Source of the DNA: Candidatus Nitrospira allomarina
GTDB lineage: Bacteria > Nitrospirota > Nitrospiria > Nitrospirales > UBA8639
DNA length: 64,000 nt
Direction: 5' to 3'
Assembly: GCF_032050975.1 (NCBI RefSeq)
Contig: NZ_CP116967.1
Coordinates: 1,795,001-1,859,000 of the forward strand
Shown piece after piece: positions 54,323-63,363 of this stretch. The stretch's first letter is position 1. Each line of letters starts with the position of its first letter. The notes beneath the pieces are model-generated. The model ran no database searches. It had not been told where the DNA came from and saw only the letters and a list, made by a program, of their open reading frames with translations. Both the position numbers and the translations under genes were made by a program.

Positions 54323-55411
54323 ATGGCCAGCACAACTGGTATGAGAGGGGGAGGCTTCTACGATGCGCACTCATCGGGGCAGCGCGCGGCGATGGACGAG
54401 TTCCTTCCCTGGGTGGTAGGCGCCATGGCCGGTTTACCCTTGCCGAAAAACGGCACGCCGATCGCGCTGCTTGACCTCGGTTCGTCGGAAGGCGCCAACG
54501 CGATTCATGCGATAGGGGCGATCATCGAGGCGTTGCGCGAACGCACCTCGGCCGACATATGGACGTTCTTCGATGATTTGCCGACGAACGACTTCAATCA
54601 ACTCTTCGCCAATCTTTTTCCCGATGCGACATCCTCGAGTCGCATTGCCGGCATCTATCCCGCTGCCGTCGGCGGTTCGCTTTTCGAGCGGGTCGTTCCG
54701 GCGTCGAGCCTTGACATCGCGACGACCTTCAATGCGGTAGGCTGGATGTCCGCCTTACCCCAGACACGCCTGCCGCGGTTTATCTCCCCTTCCCCACCGG
54801 CGCAGCGTGCGTTTCGCGAGGGCGTATCTGTGAGCCCGGAGGAAAGAGCGGCTTTTACTAAACAAGCCCATGAAGACATCCTGAGTTTCTATCGGGCTCG
54901 TGCCGCGGAGTTGAAGCCCGGCGGAAAGCTACTCGTTCAAGTCTTCGGACGCAATGACGAACACGACACCGCAAATGGAATTATTGACGGTATAAGCGAT
55001 GCGATGCTTGACATGGTGGAGGAGGGTCGCCTGAGGCGCGACGTCTACGAGAATTTCGTCTTCCCCGTCTACTATCGATCGCTTCCGGAGTTGTTGCCGC
55101 CGACCGGAGAAAACGGGGAGCCGCCGGCATTCCGCGTCGAGAAGGCCGAGGCCCGGGATTGCCGAGTCCCCTTCAACGAGGAATTCGCCCGCAGTGGGGA
55201 CCCGCGCGCTTGGGCGGAAAGCTACGCCGGGTTCATTCGGGCGTTCTCGGAACCTGTTGTAACGTCCGGCTTGCCCAACACCCCGGATCGGCCGCAGCTC
55301 ATCGACGAGCTGTACGCCCGAATGACAAAGCGATTCGCGGCCGATCCCGAGCGTTACGAGTTTCATTTCATTTCTCTGGGTGTATTGCTGACGCGGGTAC
55401 TGTCAATTTAA
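54323..55411 (+). CDS. SAM-dependent carboxyl methyltransferase (SABATH-like)
   Basis: A 362-residue protein of the family otherwise known for plant salicylate/jasmonate methyltransferases. MRGGGFYDAHSSGQRAAM matches the N-terminal substrate region and ALLDLGSSEGANAI is the SAM-binding loop. SSLDIATTFNAVGWMS follows, then LKPGGKLLVQVFGRND. Bacterial members are scattered and their substrates mostly unknown. ATG 54323 has AGGAGA upstream; in-frame starts at 54248 and 54287 do not. GC-richer than its flanks, and bracketed by two copies of repeat family 2. A 3' relic of a similar gene lies at 13.3 kb. Confidence 0.85.
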   Translation: MASTTGMRGGGFYDAHSSGQRAAMDEFLPWVVGAMAGLPLPKNGTPIALLDLGSSEGANAIHAIGAIIEALRERTSADIWTFFDDLPTNDFNQLFANLFPDATSSSRIAGIYPAAVGGSLFERVVPASSLDIATTFNAVGWMSALPQTRLPRFISPSPPAQRAFREGVSVSPEERAAFTKQAHEDILSFYRARAAELKPGGKLLVQVFGRNDEHDTANGIIDGISDAMLDMVEEGRLRRDVYENFVFPVYYRSLPELLPPTGENGEPPAFRVEKAEARDCRVPFNEEFARSGDPRAWAESYAGFIRAFSEPVVTSGLPNTPDRPQLIDELYARMTKRFAADPERYEFHFISLGVLLTRVLSI

Positions 55412-55709
55412 CACGGGTTAGGCTGACCGCGCTGTATAACAAAGCCGATACCCAACGACCAACCAATCCGTTTTCTCTAAGAATAATGTTACCGAAAGGG
55501 CAATCTAGCCACGGGCTCCCTCGGTCCCACACAACATGCGCAGTGGAACGGCTAAAAAACCAACAGAGAAATCTAGATGAAAAAAGGGGGAATAAGTAGA
55601 AGGGGATGATGGGGAGAGAGTGTCTTGATCTTGGCTCCAAGGGAGTCTACCTCGCGGACGTGTCAGGAGTAATTCTGAATTACGGGGAGGAGCTGATTTT
55701 GGTCTACAC

Positions 55710-55824
55710 TGGTTGGCGGAGAGGGTGGGAATTTGAAGTCGTGCGGGTCTGGTTAGTCCCGCACTCCCACTAGGGGGCCATGCCCCCCTCGGGCCTTGGC
55801 ATGGCTCCGGTCACCCCATGAAGG
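55710..55824. repeat. Repeat family 2, right copy flanking the methyltransferase region
   Basis: Same orientation as 53599-53711. The core TAGGGGGCCATGCCCCCCTC has slightly imperfect arms. Flanking blocks GGTTGGCGGAGAGGGTG and CACCCCATGAAGG correspond to those of the left copy. Estimated identity is about three quarters. Confidence 0.75.
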
Positions 55825-56542
55825 GAAAATATCCCCTTCAAAACCCCTGTTCAAACCCCACCCTCTGTCTTTGCCGTGTTGAAGAATCTTTGTGCTCCAC
55901 TTTGACTAAGTGGGCTCCTGCTGTGCTGGCGGTGTGCGCAATCAGTAGCGTAATTCTCTCTCATGTTATCTAACCCTATCTATTAGATCCAGCAATTATC
56001 CCTGACTTGTCTCCTCCCAAGTAGTCAGTATCTTTCAATTATTCTTTCTGTCTTAAACAGGGAAAATACAGGGAAATTATTCTCTTATAACGGCGTATTC
56101 TTGACTGAAATAGTCCCACACTTAATGGTAATAGGGTGTTCAGCGGTTTGCCTTTCTCCGTTCAGATTCAAGAACAGGGAATTAACAGGGAATTGGAAAC
56201 TTTTGCAGGAATAATTTGATGAACTCCAATAAGGATTTTTATTTTATGAATTTTACAAATAGTGTCATTTTTTTCTGCAATAGTAAATATAAGAATTAAC
56301 TAGATTTATTTTAGAAATTTTTCTACTCTATATTTTCTAGGAAATAAAGCAGGAATGAAATATTGAGAATGGAAAGTTCAGTAAACAAAGTAGGTGCCGT
56401 CAAATTGATGTAAATTAAATGCAGGAGAGATAATTCCCTGGGCGATATTTCATTGATCTATCAGGATTTAGGTTTACAGCTCCAGGTGTGATTTGAGCCA
56501 AATTTGGCGTAAGTAGATTGTGTCTGCAGGGGAGATCCAAGA
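55825..56542. other. AT-rich region upstream of the STAND NTPase gene
   Basis: From about 55950 to 56450 the sequence is markedly AT-rich and holds no gene. It presumably contains the promoter of the defence-like cluster. A short direct repeat (ACAGGGAAAATACAGGGAAAT near 56058, and GAACAGGGAATTAACAGGGA near 56170) is visible. Confidence 0.45.
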
Positions 56543-59500
56543 GTGAAACGAACTCCGGAATATGTCGTTGACCGCCCTCGTGTCTTCGAAGAAATCGATG
56601 AATGGCTGTCTTCATCAGTTGGCAAACGGGTCTTCCTCATAGAAGGGTTGCCTGGCTCTGGCAAATCAGTACTCGCCAAAATCCTCGCGGGTCAGGTCTC
56701 ACCAATCTATAGCAAGGAGAACGCCCTGAGGCCGCAAGGCAACAACTGTACACTAGACGCAGCGTATTTCTGCAATGCAAATGACGGGGCTTCCATTAAT
56801 CCGCATCATTTTGTCGAGTCCATTTCGGAGCAGCTAGCCGCATGCTCATCGTTCAAGGAGGCGCTTCTTCATCAGGTACAACAGCGTAGGGAAATATCTA
56901 TCAACGTTTCACAGCAGATAAGGGAGCTGCATGGTGTTGCGACCGGTGTTGAGATCACACTTGGGGACATTTCTCCAGAAGATGGATTCTTGTATGGGAT
57001 CCAGAAGCCTCTTGCGGAGGCGGCACGAGCCAATAATTCTAAAACTTGGTTGATAATGATCGATGCCCTCGATGAAGCAACCCTGTACCGAGGCAATGTT
57101 AGTATCCTGGATCTTCTAGCAAGAATGGAGGGCCTACCTGGACAAGTCAGATTCATCGTGACCACTCGCCCGATCGACGCCATAAAATGTCGCCTCGCCG
57201 TTGGCGATACCCGGCTCTACACCTTGAATAAAGAATATCCCAAAAAAGATAGAGATAAGGAGATTACATATCTCTTCTTGAAGCAACTAAACAACTCTCA
57301 AGATGTCGTTAAACGTCTGACGAAGGACCTCTCGCCAGAAGATTTTGCACGTGAAGTAGCTACAAGAGCAGATGGTAACTTCTTGTACGTGACCTATATG
57401 CTTCCCATGCTTCGGCAATCGGACGGAGAGATCAACCTTCAATCCCTCACTTCTCTTCCCAATACCTTGCCGGAATTATATCAAGCGTTTCTACGTCGAA
57501 TTTTCTCTGATCTTCAAGAATGGGACACACAGTACAAACCCATTCTAGGCCCTCTAGCAATTTCCCAGGAAGCTCTCAATGAGAAACAACTAGCGAGTAT
57601 TGCCGGGACGTCGGAGAGCGCTATTCGGGTCCGGCTGGCAAGGATCCGAGAGTTGCTAGACACGAATGAACATCAACCACGAACCTCTCAAACCTGGGGG
57701 ATCTACCATCGCTCTTTTGCTGACTTTCTCCTAGATAAGGATATCTCCGATGTCTTCTGGTGCGAAGAAAATGAGCAGCACCAGAGAATCATTGCATATT
57801 GCAAAGGCAGCAATCCGAAATGGGCAGCGGTTGACTGGAGTAGAGTTGACGACTATGTCCTTGACTTTCTAATCCATCATCTCTTCGAGGCTTACAGTTC
57901 AATCGATGATGAATTGACAGGGTTACTTAATTCTGGATTTTTGCCATCGAAACTTAAACGCCGCGACATTATTGCAATCCTCGATGATCTTCGAATTGCT
58001 TTGAATGGCTCTAAAGTCTTGGCCTCACCAACACTTCTCATGGAGCTGGCCTGGCTCTTTGTGGGCTTCCGAGACCGTTTAGCCCAGCAGATTGCACCGT
58101 CGCTCATACCAATTTACGTCAAGCTTGGACAGGTTGATCGTGCAAGGGTACTAAGCACTGAATTGGACAAGAGCAGTGATACATTCTCTGAGGAGGCAGT
58201 TGAAGCCCAAAAACAAATGGCTCTCGCGTTAGCAGAACAGGACCGAGTTTCAGAGGCGATGGAGATTGTCAGTTCCTTTAAAGACAAGTGGGAAAAATGG
58301 CACCTCGCTGATGCTGTAGTAGGTCGTGTAGCGCTCGAAAATCCGCGCCTCGCTGCGGAACTCCTGGAAGGGATACCAACTGACGTAACACTTTCGGCTG
58401 ACACTTGTGCGGCGTTGGCACGCCATGATGACTGTCTGGCAATTGCCATTGAGCGCGCGCGTAAATCAGGCCCCCAGATAGAAGCCATAGCGCTCCAACT
58501 TGCTAGCCGGGATCTCGAAAAAGCTCGGCAATTAATTGAGACTATGGATTCTTACGATGAAGATATAGGAGGAGTACGATTTACCCGAGATAGGCATAGC
58601 GTACTTGGCAAACTTGCTTGCTTAATTGCGGAGTCTGATCCTGCTGTTGGGTGGGGATTAGTGCAGAATATAGAGGCTGCTCACGATTTATGTTGCACTC
58701 GCATTTTAATAGCTGCTCCTCTTGCACGCTCAGGGGCTCCACAACTGTATGACTGCCTGGATTCACTTGAGCATAAGCCCCCGCTTGGGGCGTTAGCGGT
58801 CGCGAATGCCCTTGTCTTCACACCGATAGGAGAAATTCACGAAATTACTGCAGGGATAGACTTAAAGAGGGAGGATTTGAGTTCTTTCGCCGATGTGCTA
58901 ATTGATGTCATCTCACGTCTTGAGCTAACACGCTTGGCAAAGAACTCAATTGCACAGAAGATTTTGCTCGATCTCGCTCTTGAGATGGCAAAAGTTTATC
59001 GAGATGGCGACACATTTCGGAACCAAGAATCTGCCGCAGAATTTATAGCTCGCTGGCTTGCCACATTGGATATTGCCCAGGCATTGGAGTTTTTAGAATG
59101 GGTTAAAAAGCATCGGACCCGAGATGCCTCTTTTGCCGGTCACGGATTTGTAGCAGGTGTCGCGAGTTATGGCGTTAATTCAATATTGGAAAATTTTCAA
59201 GGGAGACCTTGGTTGGCCGATCATCATTCTTATGTTGCTGCTCTTCAAGTCCTTGCTTCTCAGAGCTTTATCCAAGCTCTTCGTTTAATCGATTTTTGTG
59301 AGTCACGGTATCACTCGACAAGGCTATTGTTGATCGGTCAACTTAGTGAACATTTGTCATCTAAACACACCTCGGAATTGAAACAATTACTTGACCGAAT
59401 ACCGCGATATACAGAGACGGCTAATTTTTGTGTGGCATATGGTGCAGTCAACAATGTTTTGGGGGCCGATCTACAAGACAAGGGTTCAGCAGATGACCAA

Positions 59501-60781
59501 TGTGCTCAAAAGACTCTCGCGTGCTTAGACATCGACCAGGAAACGGCAGAACTGCATGCTAATTCTTTAGAGGATCCTATAAGGCGGTCGAAATATTTAC
59601 TCGAGATCGCAAAGCGAGTAGGGGAGGACAAACAATTGGTCCTATTAAACCAGGTCGTTTGTCAATTAGTAGCTATGTCCGAATTGAATCATCGGAGTAT
59701 AAGGGATCCTTATTTCGGCTTGATTAGGACCTCAAGTCTTATCGATACAGTTCTCCTTGAATCACAGGGGCTGGATCCTGAATTGTTACTTCAGCTGGCC
59801 CGAAGATCTGACATTGATCTTGAGCGATTGTCTACAGTTATGAAGGTGTGGTGGCAGACTATGCCCCAAAAAGACGCCGGCCGGTTGGTAAATCATCTTC
59901 TTGACTATGAGTTTTTGGAGGCAAAGAAGGGTCATCAACTTCGTGTGTTGCTAGCAGCATTTCTAGTGGTCGGCTCAGATAATATACCAATTGTAGAAAA
60001 AGAAATTGCTTCTAAGGATGAATATTTGGCCGCAGAAGTTTCTAGATTTTGGCGTGCACGGATTGTTCCCGAGCAGGTAATCCGGGAACTCGGGTGCAAC
60101 TCAGAAAGCGATGATTTCTTTCGGGAATATTTGCTTAGGGATGCTTTAAAGATCATAGCGAAAAAAGATCCTGAGCGAGCTATGGTCCTTTGGAAAGAAA
60201 CACTTTCGACTGAGGATTCACCGTCTTCTCAGGAGGCAATTGTATTTATCCTCCAAGCTTTTCTTGCGGTCAGTGTTGCTAGAGCAATTGAGGCCGCTCA
60301 TGAGGCATTCCCCTCCGAGGGAAATCTAAGAAAAGAATATCGTTTGGCAAAGGCCTTAAAGGTTGTTGCCTGTACCGTAGCGCGCATCAGTTGGTATGAG
60401 GCTCTAAACGTCGTCAGGCTTATTGGTGATAAAATTATAAAAGGGATAGCATTAGAGGAGGTCATAGAAAATTGCTTATCCTATACAGTAGATGATGGTC
60501 CAGAGAAAGCCTCCTCGCTAGTAGAAGCTGCCGATGCACTTGAGGATGAGTCTTGTCGGAAAAACGCGTTTGAAGCTCTGTTAACTCATGGGCGGAAACA
60601 AAATCTTTGGTCAAACGCGAATATAGCCTATTTAATAAGTAGCCTGGCCATCGGTAGTCGAATGACTTTTCTTAAACTGATTGGCTTGCTCGTTGCCTTT
60701 CTCCGTGACGTCCGACCTACTACCAGGGTCGAAGAGTTGGATGCTGTAGCAAAGCAGGTTCGTGAGATACTGGCAACTTGA
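56543..60781 (+). CDS. Large STAND (NACHT-type) NTPase
   Basis: A 1412-residue signal-transduction NTPase. The P-loop is EGLPGSGKSVLAK (Lys41) and Walker B is LIMIDALDEA near residue 175. Sensor-like VRFIVTTRPIDA follows, and winged-helix segments run to ~430 (YHRSFADFLLD). The remaining ~950 residues are helical repeats with recurring ALA/LAR-type pairs, the usual sensor region of STAND proteins. No effector domain precedes the NTPase, which begins by residue ~10, so signalling probably goes to a separate protein, most likely the products of the next genes. ATG 56543; 55 bases separate it from the gasdermin-like gene. Composition is AT-richer than the core genome. Confidence 0.88.
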   Translation: MKRTPEYVVDRPRVFEEIDEWLSSSVGKRVFLIEGLPGSGKSVLAKILAGQVSPIYSKENALRPQGNNCTLDAAYFCNANDGASINPHHFVESISEQLAACSSFKEALLHQVQQRREISINVSQQIRELHGVATGVEITLGDISPEDGFLYGIQKPLAEAARANNSKTWLIMIDALDEATLYRGNVSILDLLARMEGLPGQVRFIVTTRPIDAIKCRLAVGDTRLYTLNKEYPKKDRDKEITYLFLKQLNNSQDVVKRLTKDLSPEDFAREVATRADGNFLYVTYMLPMLRQSDGEINLQSLTSLPNTLPELYQAFLRRIFSDLQEWDTQYKPILGPLAISQEALNEKQLASIAGTSESAIRVRLARIRELLDTNEHQPRTSQTWGIYHRSFADFLLDKDISDVFWCEENEQHQRIIAYCKGSNPKWAAVDWSRVDDYVLDFLIHHLFEAYSSIDDELTGLLNSGFLPSKLKRRDIIAILDDLRIALNGSKVLASPTLLMELAWLFVGFRDRLAQQIAPSLIPIYVKLGQVDRARVLSTELDKSSDTFSEEAVEAQKQMALALAEQDRVSEAMEIVSSFKDKWEKWHLADAVVGRVALENPRLAAELLEGIPTDVTLSADTCAALARHDDCLAIAIERARKSGPQIEAIALQLASRDLEKARQLIETMDSYDEDIGGVRFTRDRHSVLGKLACLIAESDPAVGWGLVQNIEAAHDLCCTRILIAAPLARSGAPQLYDCLDSLEHKPPLGALAVANALVFTPIGEIHEITAGIDLKREDLSSFADVLIDVISRLELTRLAKNSIAQKILLDLALEMAKVYRDGDTFRNQESAAEFIARWLATLDIAQALEFLEWVKKHRTRDASFAGHGFVAGVASYGVNSILENFQGRPWLADHHSYVAALQVLASQSFIQALRLIDFCESRYHSTRLLLIGQLSEHLSSKHTSELKQLLDRIPRYTETANFCVAYGAVNNVLGADLQDKGSADDQCAQKTLACLDIDQETAELHANSLEDPIRRSKYLLEIAKRVGEDKQLVLLNQVVCQLVAMSELNHRSIRDPYFGLIRTSSLIDTVLLESQGLDPELLLQLARRSDIDLERLSTVMKVWWQTMPQKDAGRLVNHLLDYEFLEAKKGHQLRVLLAAFLVVGSDNIPIVEKEIASKDEYLAAEVSRFWRARIVPEQVIRELGCNSESDDFFREYLLRDALKIIAKKDPERAMVLWKETLSTEDSPSSQEAIVFILQAFLAVSVARAIEAAHEAFPSEGNLRKEYRLAKALKVVACTVARISWYEALNVVRLIGDKIIKGIALEEVIENCLSYTVDDGPEKASSLVEAADALEDESCRKNAFEALLTHGRKQNLWSNANIAYLISSLAIGSRMTFLKLIGLLVAFLRDVRPTTRVEELDAVAKQVREILAT

Positions 60782-60836
60782 AATCCTATAATTGAGACGA
60801 TAGATCCCTGGGTTTCACTAGGTAAGGAGGTTTCAA

Positions 60837-61637
60837 ATGTCCCGACCAGATCAGTCTATTACGTATCTCAAAGACCATGGGTATTGCGTTGTTCGACTTC
60901 CACGGTCCGACATGAGACCGCTTCAAACTCTCATTCATGCGGGAAAGAAAGACCTGCAACGGTCTGGCGAATTGCGAGACATCATGTTGACCGGCAATAA
61001 TCCATTGCCAGACATCAGTGTCGATAATGCCGCACCACTCGAGATCTCTGGCAAGGAAAGCAGCTCGACGAAACTCGAAATAGGACTCAATATCCTTGGT
61101 AACATTATCGCTGCCTTGGGAGGATCAAAACTCAGTGCGAGTGCCGGATTCAACCGGGCCAAGAGCTTGGTCTTCAAGTTTGAGAACGTGATGGAGGATC
61201 ACGCTGACATCAATCTGCTCGACCAATACTTAACCACGGCTTCGATCAAGGCAGATCAGAGGAGCGTGACAAATGCTTTGATCGACGACAAGGTCTACGT
61301 CATCAATTCCACCATCAAAACTACTACATTCACCATTATGGCCAAGGCGGATAATCAAGCTGAAACGACCCTCGATATTCCGGTTATCCAACAGGTGGCC
61401 AGTGGCAGCCTGAGAGTCGACACTTCTAAGGCCAACGAAGGGATTGTCTCTTACAAGGGGAGCACATCAGTCGTTTTTGGGTTTCAGGCCGTACAGCTGA
61501 TCTACAACGATGCAACCAAGACCTACACAGCGATCAATCCACTCGATAGTGGGCAGATGGCTGCGAAAGATGCAGGAAGCATTGCACCAAACTACCTCTC
61601 GCTTGACGAGGGCGTATTTTTCCGCGTTCATGATTAA
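60837..61637 (+). CDS. Probable bacterial gasdermin (pore-forming effector)
   Basis: A 266-residue protein whose start, ITYLKDHGYCVVRLPRSDMR followed by PLQTLI, fits the N-terminal pattern I associate with bacterial gasdermins. Also in line are the size, an early helix, a long beta-rich middle (KLEIGLNILGNIIAALGGSK, then AKSLVFKFENVMEDHADINL) and a late strand (VVFGFQAVQLIY). Such proteins are held inactive by a short C-terminal tail and form membrane pores after cleavage. The N-terminal cysteine at positions 3-7 that is palmitoylated in studied members is absent; the first Cys is residue 17. The ribosome site GTAAGGAGG is strong. The call is from motif memory; an unrelated beta-rich effector is possible. 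Confidence 0.62.
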   Translation: MSRPDQSITYLKDHGYCVVRLPRSDMRPLQTLIHAGKKDLQRSGELRDIMLTGNNPLPDISVDNAAPLEISGKESSSTKLEIGLNILGNIIAALGGSKLSASAGFNRAKSLVFKFENVMEDHADINLLDQYLTTASIKADQRSVTNALIDDKVYVINSTIKTTTFTIMAKADNQAETTLDIPVIQQVASGSLRVDTSKANEGIVSYKGSTSVVFGFQAVQLIYNDATKTYTAINPLDSGQMAAKDAGSIAPNYLSLDEGVFFRVHD

Positions 61638-62027
61638 ATGTAGGTGGGAGAAGGGCAATCAGGACACGTTTTAGTGGGGGCGTGTCTATCGCATATAGAA
61701 TTCGAGCCAATAGGATTACTTGAAATACGATATCATGCAAGCGAACGCAAGCGAACGAAATGAAATTGGGCACAATAAACGAATCAAGGAACCGAAAAAA
61801 TGACCTGAGAAATTCTACATGTTACCTGTTTTGACTGCGAGGGATCTTGGCCCCAGTCGGGGGCATTACTGGACCAATCTCATCATCATAGTAGTGCCAA
61901 AAACGGTCTTGAATCGAAGCCCAACGGACAGTTGGCAAGATGCCTCCGTTATAGGAATCGCTGATACCCTCGATTTATCAAGGCAATTACAGCAATTTTA
62001 TTTTAGCTTCATATAAGGAGCCATAAC
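61638..62027. other. Gap between gasdermin-like and patatin genes
   Basis: About 390 bases. A 65-codon frame at 61819-62016 has no ribosome site or recognisable motif. ATAAGGAG at 62014-62021 serves the patatin gene. Confidence 0.4.
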
Positions 62028-63227
62028 ATGGAATATGATCTCGTTTTTGAGGGTGGAGGGGCAAAAGGAATGGTCTTTGTGGGGGCCATGCAGGCATTTG
62101 GTGAGGCAGAACACACTATGGGAAGGCTCTTAGGTACCTCAGCTGGGGCGATCACCGCTACGCTTTTGGCGGCGGGTTATACAACTCAAGAAATGCTGGA
62201 AGCCCTTGTGGAAGAGCAGGGAGGCCAACCAGTATTTCTTGGGTTTATGGGGGTTCCAGGCCCGTTTGATGAAACTGAGGTGGCAAACAGTGCGATGATT
62301 GAATTCTTTAGGGCGGTCGATCTTCCGTTGGTGCCTGAGTTCATCGAGAAGAAGATAGACGGGGCCCTGGTCACGTTACTTTCAAAGAGTAAAAAATACA
62401 GCCATTTGTTCTCGTTCGTGGAACGCGGAGGGTGGTTCACGGCTCAAAAATTTCTCGTCTGGATGGAAAAGAAACTCAATACTGGGCAGGTAAATGGGAA
62501 AGCGAGACAATTTGGAGGCATGACGCTGCTTGAGTTTTTCCAGGCGACAGGGAAGGAACTTAGTTTAGTGGCTTCAGACACAACTGGCCAACAAGTCTTA
62601 GTTCTTAACCATCGTACGGCCCCTCAATGTCCCATTGTCTGGGCAGTACGCATGTCTATGAGTATTCCTCTTGTGTGGGAAGAAGTTGAATGGTTCCCTG
62701 AATGGGGTACCTATCGGGAACATGACATTTCTGGCCACCATATCGTTGATGGTGGAGTTTTATCGAATTTCCCAATCGAACTTTTGGTATCAAATGCTCC
62801 ACATGTTGTGGCTGTTATGGGTGAGAAAAAGGTGGGAAATATCATTGGTATGCTTATTGATGAAAAACTCCCAGTGCCGAATGCGCCTCTTGTACCCGAG
62901 AAGTCTTCCGGCCTTGACTTTGGTCGACTGAAAACCATTCAGCGGTTGAAACGACTTGTTGACACTATGACAAACGCCCACGACAAACAGATTATCGACT
63001 CCCTGAGTGACTTGGTCGTACGTCTACCCGCCAAGGGTTATGGGACGACCGAATTTGACATGACTGACGATCGCCGAAATGCGTTGGTGGCTGCTGGAAA
63101 GCAGGCAATGGGAGACTATGTGGCAGCGTGGGAAGCCGCAGACTCCAAAGGTATAGATCTCGTACATCTTGAACGTGTTCAGGAGGCCTCAACGCGCATC
63201 GCAACTGGGATTCTCAGCGGCGGGTAG
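62028..63227 (+). CDS. Patatin-like phospholipase
   Basis: A 399-residue patatin-family lipase. The glycine-rich oxyanion loop is FEGGGAKGMVFVGA, the catalytic serine is S38 in LLGTSAGAITA and the dyad aspartate is D241 in HIVDGGVLSNFP. Full length, no signal peptide. Patatin lipases are known effectors in CBASS and related antiviral systems, where they degrade the host membrane. It lies between a gasdermin-like gene and a second STAND NTPase, so a similar suicidal role is likely. ATG 62028 behind AAGGAG. Confidence 0.92.
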   Translation: MEYDLVFEGGGAKGMVFVGAMQAFGEAEHTMGRLLGTSAGAITATLLAAGYTTQEMLEALVEEQGGQPVFLGFMGVPGPFDETEVANSAMIEFFRAVDLPLVPEFIEKKIDGALVTLLSKSKKYSHLFSFVERGGWFTAQKFLVWMEKKLNTGQVNGKARQFGGMTLLEFFQATGKELSLVASDTTGQQVLVLNHRTAPQCPIVWAVRMSMSIPLVWEEVEWFPEWGTYREHDISGHHIVDGGVLSNFPIELLVSNAPHVVAVMGEKKVGNIIGMLIDEKLPVPNAPLVPEKSSGLDFGRLKTIQRLKRLVDTMTNAHDKQIIDSLSDLVVRLPAKGYGTTEFDMTDDRRNALVAAGKQAMGDYVAAWEAADSKGIDLVHLERVQEASTRIATGILSGG

Positions 63228-63363
63228 TAAAGTGGGCCGCATGAGTTTTAATTTCTTAACAAAGATTGCTTACCTTTTATATTTGACGTATGAACGAATG
63301 TCGGGAGAAGACTGAAAATAAGTCCGCTTCCAAGTGTGCAATCTTTCCGATTCGGAGGTCGTC

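Noticed and set aside
61819-62016. 65-codon frame between the gasdermin-like and patatin genes
   Set aside because: No ribosome site, no motif, and not needed for the cluster model.
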